Positions 43,553 through 53,013 of a DNA stretch of 64,000 nucleotides are shown piece by piece; within the stretch, counting starts at the first letter, position 1; every line of letters begins with the position of its first letter. Under the pieces are notes generated by a model that was not told where the DNA came from, did no database searches, and saw only the letters and a program-made list of their open reading frames with translations. A program made the position numbers and the translations under genes. The DNA lies in the NCBI RefSeq assembly GCF_900101815.1, contig NZ_FNAO01000007.1, positions 124,001-188,000 on the forward strand. The letters run 5' to 3'. This DNA comes from Pricia antarctica (GTDB taxonomy: Bacteria > Bacteroidota > Bacteroidia > Flavobacteriales > Flavobacteriaceae).

Positions 43553-46500
43553 CTAAATTCCTATTTCAAAATTAATAAGATATTGTGGAGCTACCGGATA
43601 GTTTCCGACATCGATACCAAAATTGGTATCTGCCGCGCCACCAATTCCCGGATCTTGACCGCTATAATTGGTAATCGTCCAAATATTGTTGGCGGCTAGG
43701 CCAATTTTCATTTTGGTAAGTCCGAGTTTTTCGGTCAGTATGCCCCGAAAGTCATAGGAGAGCGACAAACGTTGCAAACGTACATAACTACCATCTTCTA
43801 TATACCAAGAGTTACCTACGGAATTGGTGCTAAAATTAGAAGCACTTTCCCAAATCGGTGCTACGGCATCATTGCCCAACTCGGGGGTCCATGATTTAAA
43901 GGCGGCTACTCCCTTGGCCGAACCTTCGAAAACCCCGTAGAAGTCAGTGTACCATTTGGATTGGTTCCAGACTTCGTTACCGAAAGAACCGTACCAATAG
44001 GTTTCGAACTCAAGCGCCTTGTATTTTAAATTTAGGGTGATGCCCCCGGTATAATCCGGTACCGGACTTCCCAAAAATTTACGGTCTTCAGGGGTAATTA
44101 CACCGTTGCCATCGACATCTTCATATCTGAAACGCCCCAAGCCTTTACCATCTTGTTCAGGGGAATTCTCGACTTCGGCCTGGGTATTATAATATCCAAC
44201 CACGTTATAGCCGAAAAAAGAGGAAAGGGAGTGCCCTTCAGCATTTCGTGTCGCTACAATATTACGAATAGATGGACCATCGAAAAACTCAAGGCCTGGT
44301 GCCAGAGAGGCAATCTCGTTTTTTAGGAAAGAGTTGGTCATACTCACTTCAAAACTAAAGTCCTCCGTAAAGTTTCCTCTTCCTATAATTTCAAAATCCA
44401 ATCCCTTATTCGACATTGCGGCGATATTGACCGAAGGAGCGGAAGCGTAGTTGCCAGTAACACCTGGCAAGGGCAGTTGATATAGTAAATCTTCCGTATC
44501 CTTAGTCCACCAATCCAAAATAAATTCCAGTCTATTGTTAAAGAAACTGGCATCGAACCCAAGGTTTAATGTGGTACTGGTTTCCCATTTGGCATCGGGG
44601 TTACCGATACGGCTTTGCGCAAAGCCTTCATCAGCACCCGAGGCCTGGCCAGTTGTCTGATAAAAGGTATTGGCCCTATCGGAAGCATATAATGAATATT
44701 GGTTGTTAGGATCGACGTTATTGGAATTCCCCATTTGGCCCCAGCCTCCGCGGAATTTAAGATCCGTGATCACATCTTGATTCTGCATAAATGGTTCGGC
44801 AATGACACGCCAGGCGGCGGATACCGCAGGGAAAACACCATACCTGTTATTTCCTCCAAAACGGGAGGCGCCATCGCGACGTAATACGCCGGTAACATAG
44901 TATTTCTCATCAAAATTGTAATCCAGTTTTCCGAACACGGAAAAGAAATTAACGCCTTTAAATTGATTGCTATTAACTACGGGACTCTGAACTACACTCA
45001 AGCTCTGAAAGTCGGGATCGGTTGAAAACGGATTCAATCCAGAACCACTAATGTTTCGACCGATACCCGTATTCAACGCTTCTACACCTGCCAAAGCCTT
45101 GATGCGATGCACACCGAATAGTTTGTCGTAACTGGCCGTATTCGTAAAGGTCCAATTGAAATTATAACCACTACCTTCACCGTAACTATTGTTTGCCTCG
45201 GGCTCGGCATCTCCCAAGTATTTATAATTATAATTATTGTAGTAATAATTGCCGTAGCCTCCACCTACGCTTGATCTTAGGGTAAGACCATCAACAGGCT
45301 TTAGAAGTACGTATATATTACCGGTACCTCCAATAGAATAACTTTGGTCATCGCCATCATTATTTTTCAATTGTCTTACCGGGTTTCTCGCATTACCGAA
45401 ACCTGCGGCCTTGGTACTCGCAAAACTGCCGAATTCGTCATACACGGGTATGATACTAGACATACGGAAAGACGAGAGAATAAAAGATTCGTCGCTCGCA
45501 CCTCCGATGCCTCCTGCACCTCCAAATCCGCCCGTCAACGAGCGATACGTCACCTGAAAATTTTCACCGATGCTTAACCATGGGGCAATGTCCCATTCGG
45601 AGTTAAACCTTGCGGTATATCTTGAAAAATTATTTTCTATCAGGATACCATTCTGATTCTGCCCCGAAATACTGGAATAGAACCTCCCATTTTCAGTACC
45701 TCCCTTGAAGCCTACCGTAAACCGGCTTATAGGGGCTATCCTAGTGATTTCCTTGTACCAATTCGTACCTCTCAAATTCGGTCGGATCAGAAAAGTGTTA
45801 TCCGGATCGTTTTCATAGGCCTGTCTAATTTCAGCTACATTGACCTGACTTGCAGAGACTCCGCTCGGGCCATTCGCATACAGGTAGTCCGGTAAGGTAG
45901 GTGTTGGGTTGGTGCCGTATTGTGGGTGGTTATATACGACCGGCTCGCCCAAGGCTGCGGCATTATTCTCATAGGCTATGTGCGTGTATCTCGCCTGATC
46001 AATAGGGCTCAGTATCTGTTTTGCACTTCCGGCGTTAGGATCGGAAACACCGCTGGAGATATTTACGGTAACTTCCGTTTTCTGTGTACCCCTAGAGCCT
46101 TGTTTGGTGGTATAGACCACGACCCCGTTAGCTGCCCTAGCCCCGTAAATCGAAGCCGCGGCCGCATCTTTCAGAACGGTAGTTGTTTCAATATCATCGG
46201 GACTTAAAAATTCGGTACTGCCCACGGGCAACCCATCCACTACATATAAAGGTTGGTTACCGCCAAAAGCGCCGAAACCACGAATACGTATTTGACTCGT
46301 TGTACCCGGTTGACCGTTGGTAATAACGGTTACACCGGCGACACGGCCTTGCAACTGCTGCTCTACGTTACCGGAAGGCACCGCTGCTAGCTCTTCGGCC
46401 TTTACAATGGATACCGCTGCAGTAGTTTCACGTTTGGTCTCCGTCTGATAACCTGTTACGATAACCTCGTCCAAGGCAGCAGCATCTTCAGCCATAGTTA

Positions 46501-46867
46501 CATTGATTGTTGATTGACCATCAACCGCAACCTGCTGCGTTTGAAAGCCAATGTAGCTCACCACCAAGGTGGCACCATCCTCGACCTCCAAAGTAAAATT
46601 ACCGTCAAAATCGGTTTGGGTACCATTGGTCGTCCCTTTTTCTAGAACGTTGGCACCTGGTAAAGGAACACCATCACTATCGAGTACTGTACCAGTTACC
46701 GTGGATTGAAGAACATCAATCGTTTTACTTGTAATCGTTGTCGCCGAATTGGCAAGGGCAAATTGAGACCCTAGACAAAGCAGCATTGAAAATAGCCCGA
46801 TACCGAAAGAAATACCTTTCCCTTTGGGCCGTAACGCATAATTTGTACGCTTTTGATTCATAATCAT
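43553..46867 (-). CDS. SusC/RagA family TonB-linked outer-membrane protein
   Basis: A roughly 1100-residue TonB-dependent receptor. After a signal peptide comes a carboxypeptidase-regulatory-like domain (VTGTVLDSDGVPLPGANVLE, ending VVSYIGFQTQQV) and a TonB-box-like DEVIVTGYQTETK. The plug follows (GRVAGVTVITNGQPG, QIRIRGFGAFG, PLYVVDGLPVG, AASIYGARAANGVVVYTTK) and then the 22-strand barrel. The ATG at 46861 (third codon) is an equally good start. It imports a ligand captured by the SusD partner, powered by TonB/ExbBD. No sigma/anti-sigma pair or other dedicated regulator is adjacent, so control of this locus is not visible here. Confidence 0.96.
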   Translation of the reverse strand: MIMNQKRTNYALRPKGKGISFGIGLFSMLLCLGSQFALANSATTITSKTIDVLQSTVTGTVLDSDGVPLPGANVLEKGTTNGTQTDFDGNFTLEVEDGATLVVSYIGFQTQQVAVDGQSTINVTMAEDAAALDEVIVTGYQTETKRETTAAVSIVKAEELAAVPSGNVEQQLQGRVAGVTVITNGQPGTTSQIRIRGFGAFGGNQPLYVVDGLPVGSTEFLSPDDIETTTVLKDAAAASIYGARAANGVVVYTTKQGSRGTQKTEVTVNISSGVSDPNAGSAKQILSPIDQARYTHIAYENNAAALGEPVVYNHPQYGTNPTPTLPDYLYANGPSGVSASQVNVAEIRQAYENDPDNTFLIRPNLRGTNWYKEITRIAPISRFTVGFKGGTENGRFYSSISGQNQNGILIENNFSRYTARFNSEWDIAPWLSIGENFQVTYRSLTGGFGGAGGIGGASDESFILSSFRMSSIIPVYDEFGSFASTKAAGFGNARNPVRQLKNNDGDDQSYSIGGTGNIYVLLKPVDGLTLRSSVGGGYGNYYYNNYNYKYLGDAEPEANNSYGEGSGYNFNWTFTNTASYDKLFGVHRIKALAGVEALNTGIGRNISGSGLNPFSTDPDFQSLSVVQSPVVNSNQFKGVNFFSVFGKLDYNFDEKYYVTGVLRRDGASRFGGNNRYGVFPAVSAAWRVIAEPFMQNQDVITDLKFRGGWGQMGNSNNVDPNNQYSLYASDRANTFYQTTGQASGADEGFAQSRIGNPDAKWETSTTLNLGFDASFFNNRLEFILDWWTKDTEDLLYQLPLPGVTGNYASAPSVNIAAMSNKGLDFEIIGRGNFTEDFSFEVSMTNSFLKNEIASLAPGLEFFDGPSIRNIVATRNAEGHSLSSFFGYNVVGYYNTQAEVENSPEQDGKGLGRFRYEDVDGNGVITPEDRKFLGSPVPDYTGGITLNLKYKALEFETYWYGSFGNEVWNQSKWYTDFYGVFEGSAKGVAAFKSWTPELGNDAVAPIWESASNFSTNSVGNSWYIEDGSYVRLQRLSLSYDFRGILTEKLGLTKMKIGLAANNIWTITNYSGQDPGIGGAADTNFGIDVGNYPVAPQYLINFEIGI

Positions 46868-47217
46868 CGTTTGTTTGTTAGTGAAAATTTAGTTGAGTTT
46901 CCGGTTTTATTAATGGCTTGAAGATTCAATTGTGTTAACAAAAACCAAAACCGACCGTAATAATACTAAAATTTTATGAAACTTTGGATGGAAAAATTTA
47001 AATCTTAATTTTTGCCATCCCTAAAAAGGGGAAGTCTTTATTCTGATATACATTTAATTTCCTGATATAGTTGAGGATATGCTATTTTGAGCTATTGTTT
47101 TTTCTGAATGTTAAATCTTCTTTGATTGTTAACGAAAACAGCCTTTCTAAAGATTTTTCTTTCACGATTGAATTGAGGTAAGTGATTACGAGATCCGAAT
47201 AGTTCACGGAAAGCCTT
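46868..47217. other. Intergenic region upstream of susC
   Basis: 350 bp, AT-rich, presumably holding the susC promoter on the minus strand, but no exact TAnnTTTG was found there; the nearest is TAAATTTT. A short CCCT/AGGG hairpin occurs near 47020-47035. A minus-strand frame at 47082-47227 is open and reads like a helical protein tail, but it has no start of its own and no recognised similarity. Confidence 0.5.
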
Positions 47218-48396
47218 TCAAGTTTTTGTACAATATAATACGGTTCGAACCTCGTTTTTATCGGTAACAAAAAATAGGTACCTATCTCCACCATCGGCAA
47301 TTTTAAATTTCTTTCGTATTTCCGCCACGCTTTCCGAAAAATTGCGAGTGCTGATATTTGCCTTGTCCAGACCCAACCGCTTGAGGTTCCTTTTTGAATA
47401 GGGGAAAGCCATATCCAATCTAAAACGTCTTCCCGGAAAATCGACAAGGGTATCGGAGGTGTAGAGATGGGTATGCACATGTAATTTATATAAACCGTAA
47501 CGATTGCCGACCATCCGAAAAGCCCCGGATTTTAAGATGGCTGCATTGGGCACATACACATAGGAGAGTGGTAACGAATAGGTTGGGCTCGCATTTTTTT
47601 CTTCATGTAGCCTAAATTGAAAGGTTTCTTTGCCAGTTTTCGAAAGGTTAATCGTTTTAACAGCGATTTCGGAAACGTATCCTTTACGTAACAGCCAAAG
47701 CAACTCTTTTACTTCGTTGTTTACCGCAATTACATGTATTTCCTGTACGTTTTTTAATTCGGCAATACCGATTGAAAAGTCCAGAAGCGGAGAGGTTTTT
47801 AATAGGATGTTATCCGATTTGGTAAATAATAATTCCAGGTCATCCAAAACGTTAGGTAAACAATCGGAAAGGCGGAATACTTTTCCTTTGCTATCATTTC
47901 TTCGGGAGGGATCGAGATAGATCCAATCAAAACGCGTTTCGGCATCCTTTAAAAATTCCATCCCGTCCGTTGGGATGGTCTTACTATTTTCCGCACCTAA
48001 AACTCTAAAATTATGGGCGGCGATTTGGGATAGGTTTTTATCGATTTCACAGTGGAAAACCCGCTCAATTTTTTGACTGAAATAATAGCTATCCACACCG
48101 AATCCCCCGGTGGCATCCAAGAGGGATTTTCCGGTAACGATTCCGGCTTTGTATCGGGCCGTAATTTCAGACGAGGTCTGTTCGATATTTAGTTTAGCGG
48201 GGTAGTAGATTTTCGGTGTTCCGAACCAAACAGGCAGTTTCTTTTCACACTTTTTTCGGGCTTCGAGCTGTTGGGCGAGTTCTTGGTTCGAAATTCCCTC
48301 GAATATAGGCTTTTTAAGAAGAACTGACATGATGTCAGTATTCTTATTATTCATTATAAATTTTTGAACACCAGTATGTAATATCTTTTTATTCAA
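47218..48396 (-). CDS. SAM-dependent methyltransferase with PG_1098 ferredoxin-like and THUMP-like domains
   Basis: A 392-residue class I methyltransferase. The SAM-binding motif I is LLDATGGFGVDSYYF (near residue 90), the acidic strand-2 end is FHCEIDKN and the catalytic-type motif is IYLDPSRR. The C-terminal part matches the PG_1098 ferredoxin-like and THUMP-like domains typical of this Bacteroidota family, suggesting an RNA substrate (inference). The start is a TTG at 48396, kept because the following MNKKILHTGVQKFI matches the family's normal N-terminus; the next ATG would cut it off. It begins 7 bp after the AI-2E transporter stop, so the two are in one operon. Confidence 0.85.
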   Translation of the reverse strand: MNKKILHTGVQKFIMNNKNTDIMSVLLKKPIFEGISNQELAQQLEARKKCEKKLPVWFGTPKIYYPAKLNIEQTSSEITARYKAGIVTGKSLLDATGGFGVDSYYFSQKIERVFHCEIDKNLSQIAAHNFRVLGAENSKTIPTDGMEFLKDAETRFDWIYLDPSRRNDSKGKVFRLSDCLPNVLDDLELLFTKSDNILLKTSPLLDFSIGIAELKNVQEIHVIAVNNEVKELLWLLRKGYVSEIAVKTINLSKTGKETFQFRLHEEKNASPTYSLPLSYVYVPNAAILKSGAFRMVGNRYGLYKLHVHTHLYTSDTLVDFPGRRFRLDMAFPYSKRNLKRLGLDKANISTRNFSESVAEIRKKFKIADGGDRYLFFVTDKNEVRTVLYCTKT

Positions 48397-48403
48397 ACTT
48401 AAA

Positions 48404-49504
48404 CTATAAACTTCTAGTGAGAGATTTCACGAGCTTATTATCGGCCAAAAACTCCTTCAAAATTACTTTTATAGCGGTATATACGGGTACCGCGACTATC
48501 ATTCCAACGATCCCAAAAAGCAATCCGGCGATGATAATGATTAAGAAAATTTCCAACGGGTGGGACTTTACGCTATTGGAAAAAATAAAGGGTTGGGAAA
48601 AGAAATTATCGACCAATTGGCCTACGGCCAGACCGATGAAAACATAGCCGGCTTTCGGCAGGATAACGGTACTAAAATCCAACCCCAAATTACTGGTCAT
48701 AGTGAGGAGTATCATGACCAGCCCACCGATGATGGGACCAACATACGGAATGATGTTGAACAGGGCGCATAAAAATGCAATGACGATAGCATTCTCGATA
48801 CCAACAATCAGCAATGTGACCATGTAAATAACAAAGAGTACAAAAATCTGGAGCAGCAGGCCGACAAAATAGCGCGATAGCAGGCCGTTGATTTTGTCAA
48901 TGGAGTGCGTGGTCCTGGTCTCTTTGGATTCCGGTACCAATGCCAAAATTCCTTTTTGCAGCAACAGGCGATCCTTCAAGAAAAAAAACGAGATGAAGAG
49001 CACCGAAAACAATCCGACACTGGCCGTGCTCAGCACACCTAGGAAAGTGTTCAAAAAATCGGGAATAAATCCCAGGTTGAAACCGTCCAAAACACTTTTC
49101 TCGAAATCCGAATTCTGCAGAAGGGCATTGAAGGTTTCCGTTGAGGCACCAAAATACTGGGTTATCTCTTGGTAGAGGGAGATCAGTTTTTGCTGCAGGT
49201 CATCAATATCGAGCAGCGACAAGTTTTTGCCCTGTTCCGTCAACAGGGGTACAAACAGCGCGATAACTCCCGCAAAAATACCCAGCATTAAGAGCATGGT
49301 GAGAATGACGGCCAACAGATTCGGGAATTTCAATTTTCGCCTTAAAAAATAGACCACTGGACTGCCGATCAATGCAATCACCGCTGCAATTGCCAAATAC
49401 GCAATTACCGACTGAATTTGCCATAAAAAATAGAGGAGCAGGGAAATACCTAAAATAATGCCCACAGCCCGTAATATTCCCGTGGATATGGTTTTCGCAG
49501 TCAT
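48404..49504 (-). CDS. AI-2E family transporter (PerM/YdiK-like)
   Basis: A 366-residue inner-membrane protein of the AI-2E transporter family (PF01594). It has about eight transmembrane helices, an N-terminal helical pair (GILRAVGIILGISLLLYFLW), a long extramembrane coiled region at about 85-150, and the conserved C-terminal segments ALFNIIPYVGPIIGG and GLLFGIVGMIVAVPVYTAIK. Members have been linked to autoinducer-2 export and to ion transport; the substrate here is unknown. It lies between the DUF4159 and methyltransferase genes on the minus strand, 95 bp and 7 bp away, probably a single transcript. Confidence 0.92.
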   Translation of the reverse strand: MTAKTISTGILRAVGIILGISLLLYFLWQIQSVIAYLAIAAVIALIGSPVVYFLRRKLKFPNLLAVILTMLLMLGIFAGVIALFVPLLTEQGKNLSLLDIDDLQQKLISLYQEITQYFGASTETFNALLQNSDFEKSVLDGFNLGFIPDFLNTFLGVLSTASVGLFSVLFISFFFLKDRLLLQKGILALVPESKETRTTHSIDKINGLLSRYFVGLLLQIFVLFVIYMVTLLIVGIENAIVIAFLCALFNIIPYVGPIIGGLVMILLTMTSNLGLDFSTVILPKAGYVFIGLAVGQLVDNFFSQPFIFSNSVKSHPLEIFLIIIIAGLLFGIVGMIVAVPVYTAIKVILKEFLADNKLVKSLTRSL

Positions 49505-49599
49505 TGCTGAAAAAAGTTTATGAGTTTATTGGGTGATGAGTTTATAAAATATGAAGTTTTCTCGTTTTGTCTACCGCTGCTGCTACCTAGTATTGAATT

Positions 49600-50277
49600 T
49601 CAGTGCTCAAAAGCATATGCTACAATATTAGCCCCCATTTCAAGTGCCTTTTGGCGTACTTCCTCGGGGTCGTTGTGTACCGAAGGGTCTTCCCATCCGT
49701 TGCCGAGGTCGCTTTCGAAAGTGAACAACAGTACCAGCCTGTTCTTATGCATAATACCAAATGCCTGAGGCCGTTTGCCGTCGTGTTCGTGTATTTTTGG
49801 AAGGCCCTCCGGAAATTTGTATATTTTCTTAAAAATGGGATGGTCCGCGCCCAATTCCTCTAATTCCGCATCCGGAAAGACTTTGACCAGTTCTTTTCTG
49901 AGATAGGGTGCCATTCCGTAATTGTCGTCGATATGTAAAAATCCGCCGGATTCCAGATAGGTACGAAGATTTTCGGCCTCCTCTTGGGAAAAGACAACGT
50001 TGCCGTGGCCCGTCATGTGCAAAAAAGGATACTGAAAAATAGCAGAACTTCCCACTTCTACAGTTTCCGGTTTTTCTGTGATTTTGGTGCCGATATGGGC
50101 ATTACAGAACCGGATCAGGTTCGGCAGCGACGTGGGGTTGCTGTACCAATCCCCACCACCATTGTACTTAAGTACGGCAATTTCCTGGGCATTGGCCATT
50201 GCCATAAAAAAGAGGCAGAAAGTCGTGCAACGCCGAATTTTTCTAAGGCTTGAACGTACAAAATAGTGTGTAACCAT
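49600..50277 (-). CDS. DUF4159 domain-containing exported protein
   Basis: A 225-residue protein with an N-terminal signal (CTTFCLFFMAMANA) followed by a DUF4159 domain. It contains VLKYNGGGDWYSNPTSLPNL, FPFLHMTGHGNVV-like text (here YPFLHMTGHGNV), GGFLHIDDNYGM, HPIFKKIYKFP and LLFTFESDLGNGWED. The fold is glutamine-amidotransferase-like but its function is unknown. The ATG at 50277 is preferred: a TTG at 50298 that lengthens the frame is part of the -7 promoter box. It heads the operon continuing into the AI-2E and methyltransferase genes. Confidence 0.9.
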   Translation of the reverse strand: MVTHYFVRSSLRKIRRCTTFCLFFMAMANAQEIAVLKYNGGGDWYSNPTSLPNLIRFCNAHIGTKITEKPETVEVGSSAIFQYPFLHMTGHGNVVFSQEEAENLRTYLESGGFLHIDDNYGMAPYLRKELVKVFPDAELEELGADHPIFKKIYKFPEGLPKIHEHDGKRPQAFGIMHKNRLVLLFTFESDLGNGWEDPSVHNDPEEVRQKALEMGANIVAYAFEH

Positions 50278-50295
50278 AATGGTGTCAATAAGTGT

Positions 50296-50303
50296 CAAAG
50301 GTA
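50296..50303 (-). promoter_or_regulatory. -7 box (TACCTTTG) of the DUF4159 operon
   Basis: A perfect TAnnTTTG on the minus strand, 18 bp before the ATG and 7 bp before the stop codon of the next gene. No strong TTG at the -33 position. Confidence 0.5.
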
Positions 50304-50310
50304 TGAATAA

Positions 50311-51021
50311 TCACAATGCGGTTGAATCGATAAAGCACTCGACATTGGTGTGCGACCACAAAAAGGATGCTGGTAACTGTTTAGTAATCCGTTTCAACAG
50401 TAATTTAGAAATCACACTTTGCTTGTTCGATCCGGTAATCAAAAGAATTATTTTTTTAGATTGGAGAATATCATCCATGCCAAGGGTCAATCCATACCTG
50501 GGCTTGATTTCCATGGTATTTGCCATAGCGTGCTGTAGCGATTGATGTGATAGGCGGGCCATATGGCAATTTGAATTCAAAGCCTCTGCCGGTTCGTTGA
50601 ACCCGATGTGGCCATTCTTTCCCAACCCCAAGATGCAGATATCGATCGGACCATTGAGCCGGATTTCCTTTTGTATCCGCTGGCATTCTTTTCTGGGGGA
50701 AACCGGATCGCTTTTAAACGCAATATACCGGTCGCTTGAAATGTGCAAAGGCCGGAGGATTTTTTCTTGGATAAAGGTTTCACATGAATTGGGGTCAGTA
50801 GAAGGTATTCCGCCCCATTCATCGAGTTTTATAATCCTTAGTTTCTTAAATACTTCCTTTTCATCGAAGTAGCTTGCTGCCAAATTTTGGTAGACCCCAA
50901 CCGGGGAATTTCCCGTAGCGGCACAAATCAATTGTCCGGGTTTTTCCCTTAAATCGGCAACGATCGAATCGCTGCCCGAACGGCTCATTTCTCCATAATC
51001 GCTACAGTACTGCACTTTCAT
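50311..51021 (-). CDS. NagB-family glucosamine/galactosamine-6-phosphate isomerase
   Basis: A 236-residue single-domain NagB/SOL-type isomerase-deaminase. Landmarks are LICAATGNSPVGVYQNL, IIKLDEWGGI, ILGLGKNGHIGFNEPAEAL and KKIILLITGSNKQ. It is distinct from the larger NagB fusion at 19301. The LDEWGG text and overall form resemble galactosamine-6-phosphate isomerases (AgaI-like), so it may handle a different amino-sugar phosphate. The Asp found at the active site of E. coli NagB (GxGxDGH) is Asn here, as in many monomeric members. The start at 51021 (MKVQYC) is favoured over an ATG ten codons upstream. It is divergent from the TIM-barrel isomerase gene, with an inverted repeat in between. 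Confidence 0.85.
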   Translation of the reverse strand: MKVQYCSDYGEMSRSGSDSIVADLREKPGQLICAATGNSPVGVYQNLAASYFDEKEVFKKLRIIKLDEWGGIPSTDPNSCETFIQEKILRPLHISSDRYIAFKSDPVSPRKECQRIQKEIRLNGPIDICILGLGKNGHIGFNEPAEALNSNCHMARLSHQSLQHAMANTMEIKPRYGLTLGMDDILQSKKIILLITGSNKQSVISKLLLKRITKQLPASFLWSHTNVECFIDSTAL

Positions 51022-51081
51022 ATCAGCAATAGTTTTGGTTAACCAGAACAAATGTCATGCGCGTACTACTTGCCCCAAGAT

Positions 51082-51117
51082 ATCCGAACAGACCCATCGA
51101 AACCTACTGTTTCGGAT
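51082..51117. promoter_or_regulatory. Imperfect inverted repeat between divergent sugar genes
   Basis: ATCCGAACAG and CTGTTTCGGAT form arms (one extra A in the right arm) around a 15-bp spacer. It lies between the NagB-like gene and the TIM-barrel isomerase gene and could be an operator or an mRNA hairpin. No T run on either side. Confidence 0.4.
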
Positions 51118-51298
51118 AATAAGTATATATGATTGGTTTTTTTAAAATTGAAAATACTATTTTTTTGTTACATTTAGGAATCAATTATAACTAGGAATCA
51201 ACCTAACTATTCGCCAATTGATAAGGGGTGATGATTTCTGGCCTGCCATGAATTACAATAAAACACTTGAAAGCAGTAATACATAAATACGGAACACA

Positions 51299-52162
51299 AT
51301 GAAAAGAAGACAATTTTTGTCCCAGGGAACAATGACCATGGCATCGGTAGGATTTCTATCGCAAATGCCGACCGCAATTTTTGCTGCTCCTATAAACAAA
51401 GGGATAGCTTTACCTATCGGCTTTCAGTCGTACGTGCTACGGGAAGATATCGGTAAGGACCTTAATGGTACGTTGAACAAAATGGCCGGAATGGGCTATG
51501 AATATGTCGAAATGTGCTCGCCCAAAGGCTATCTGGGGCCTTTTGAGCCTTTGGCCAAATATTCGGGCAAAGAACTGATGCAACAGATCACTGATACCGG
51601 AATGAAATGCAATAGCAGCCATTTTACCTGGGACGAGATGAAAGGAAACCTTGATGAGCGTATCGAATTCGCCAACGAAATGGGTCTTGAACATTTTGTT
51701 GCCTCGGGAGGGCTACATTCCGAAAGCCTGGACGATCTGAAGGAGAAATGTACCCAATTGAACGCCATGGGAGAAAAGATAAAAAAAGCGGGCATGATTG
51801 CGGGCTTCCATAACCATATCTCAGAATTCGAGACCAAGTTCGATGGCAAGTATGAGTATGACGTGATATTGGAGCTGTTGGATCCCGAGGCTGTGAAAAT
51901 GCAATATCAGACCCAGCCGATCACCATGGGTGTTCAAGGTTCTGCCTATTTTAACAAATTCCCGGGTAGGTTTATTTCAACCCATATGCAAGATTACAAT
52001 CCAAAAGATACCACCAAAGAAATCGCTTTGGGACAGGGAATTGCGGATTGGAAAGATTTCTTCGCCGCCGCTAAAAAGGGGGGTGTTCAAGTTGCCTATG
52101 TCGAGATGGAGTCGAATCCCGGTACGTTGAAGGATAGTGTTAGATATTTAAAAAATCTTTAA
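51299..52162 (+). CDS. Tat-exported sugar phosphate isomerase/epimerase (AP endonuclease 2 / xylose isomerase-like TIM barrel)
   Basis: A 287-residue protein with a twin-arginine signal (KRRQFLSQG then a hydrophobic run to PTAIFA). A xylose-isomerase-like TIM barrel (PF01261) follows, with MAGMGYEYVEMCSP, NSSHFTWDEM, IAGFHNHISEFE and VAYVEMES. Metal-binding Glu/His residues of the family are visible in YVEM, FHNH and VEME. In marine Bacteroidota such exported proteins often occur in sugar-utilisation clusters; the substrate is unknown. Divergent from the NagB-like gene, 277 bp away. A TACATTTA near-match to the -7 box lies near 51170. Confidence 0.85.
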   Translation: MKRRQFLSQGTMTMASVGFLSQMPTAIFAAPINKGIALPIGFQSYVLREDIGKDLNGTLNKMAGMGYEYVEMCSPKGYLGPFEPLAKYSGKELMQQITDTGMKCNSSHFTWDEMKGNLDERIEFANEMGLEHFVASGGLHSESLDDLKEKCTQLNAMGEKIKKAGMIAGFHNHISEFETKFDGKYEYDVILELLDPEAVKMQYQTQPITMGVQGSAYFNKFPGRFISTHMQDYNPKDTTKEIALGQGIADWKDFFAAAKKGGVQVAYVEMESNPGTLKDSVRYLKNL

Positions 52163-52184
52163 CAGTTCAATTCTAAATTCAGGG

Positions 52185-52892
52185 TTACCCATTATTGATC
52201 ATAGTCACCACCGTACACGCTACAATGGCTGCGGTTTCAGTTCGCAATCGGGCCTCTCCGAGCGACACCGCCAAAAAACCCTTATCCTCGGCGGATTTTG
52301 TTTCGTTTTCGGAGAAATCGCCTTCTGGGCCTATGAGCACGGTAACATCGTGATCGGGTGCCACCCTTCGTTTTAGTTCGACCTTCGCATCTTGCGTACA
52401 ATGGGCAATAAAAAGAAGTCCCTTGTGTTCCTTTTCCAAATAATCCTTGAAGGAGATGGCTTCGTTCAGCTGGGGAAGATAAGATCGCAGGCTCTGTTTC
52501 ATAGCGGACTGCACTATCTTTTCTGACCGTTCTTGTTTGACAGTCTTGCGTTCTGAGCGTTCACAGATGATTGGCGTTATCTCATTCACGCCGATTTCGG
52601 TCGCTTTTTCCAAAATCCACTCGAAGCGATCATTCGATTTTGGTGGCGCGACAACGAGATGGAACCAATACATTCCCCGGTGCTTTTTGGCATTGGAAAT
52701 AACCTGCGCCATACATCTTTTCGGATTGGCGTCAATTATTTTGGCCTCGAACATCTGCCCTTTTCCGTTGGTAATGTGCAAAATATCATCCGCTTTCCTT
52801 CGCAGCACCTTTATGATGTGTTTGCTTTCGTCTTCCGGAAATGTGAATTGTGAAACGCTACTGTCGAGATCGGGGTTGTAGAAGAGTTGCAT
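52185..52892 (-). CDS. rsmE: 16S rRNA (uracil-1498-N3)-methyltransferase
   Basis: A 235-residue SPOUT-class RNA methyltransferase that modifies U1498 of 16S rRNA. The N-terminal PUA-like part includes DESKHIIKVLRRKADDILHI. The trefoil-knot SAM-binding part includes VVAPPKSNDRFEWILEKATE, GVNEITPIICERSE, VLIGPEGDFSENE and VSLGEARLRTETAAI. Length and motifs are normal. A TAATTTAG box (one mismatch to TAnnTTTG) lies just upstream of the start. Confidence 0.96.
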   Translation of the reverse strand: MQLFYNPDLDSSVSQFTFPEDESKHIIKVLRRKADDILHITNGKGQMFEAKIIDANPKRCMAQVISNAKKHRGMYWFHLVVAPPKSNDRFEWILEKATEIGVNEITPIICERSERKTVKQERSEKIVQSAMKQSLRSYLPQLNEAISFKDYLEKEHKGLLFIAHCTQDAKVELKRRVAPDHDVTVLIGPEGDFSENETKSAEDKGFLAVSLGEARLRTETAAIVACTVVTMINNG

Positions 52893-53013
52893 AAAAACTA
52901 AATTACGGAAAAAAGTTCAATCGTAAGTATCCCTACACTTCGAGGGCAAGAAGTTTACAGGGCTGTCCTCCTCAAATAACAGTAATCTTTGAAATATTAA
53001 ACATTCTTCAAAC

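Noticed and set aside
47082-47227. Minus-strand frame reading like a helical protein tail after the methyltransferase stop
   Set aside because: It has no own start, overlaps the 3' end of a complete methyltransferase gene and resembles nothing I recognise; it is probably chance.
50296-50303. TTG at 50298 as the start of the DUF4159 gene
   Set aside because: The TTG is the last three bases of a perfect -7 box; the ATG at 50277 gives a normal signal peptide.
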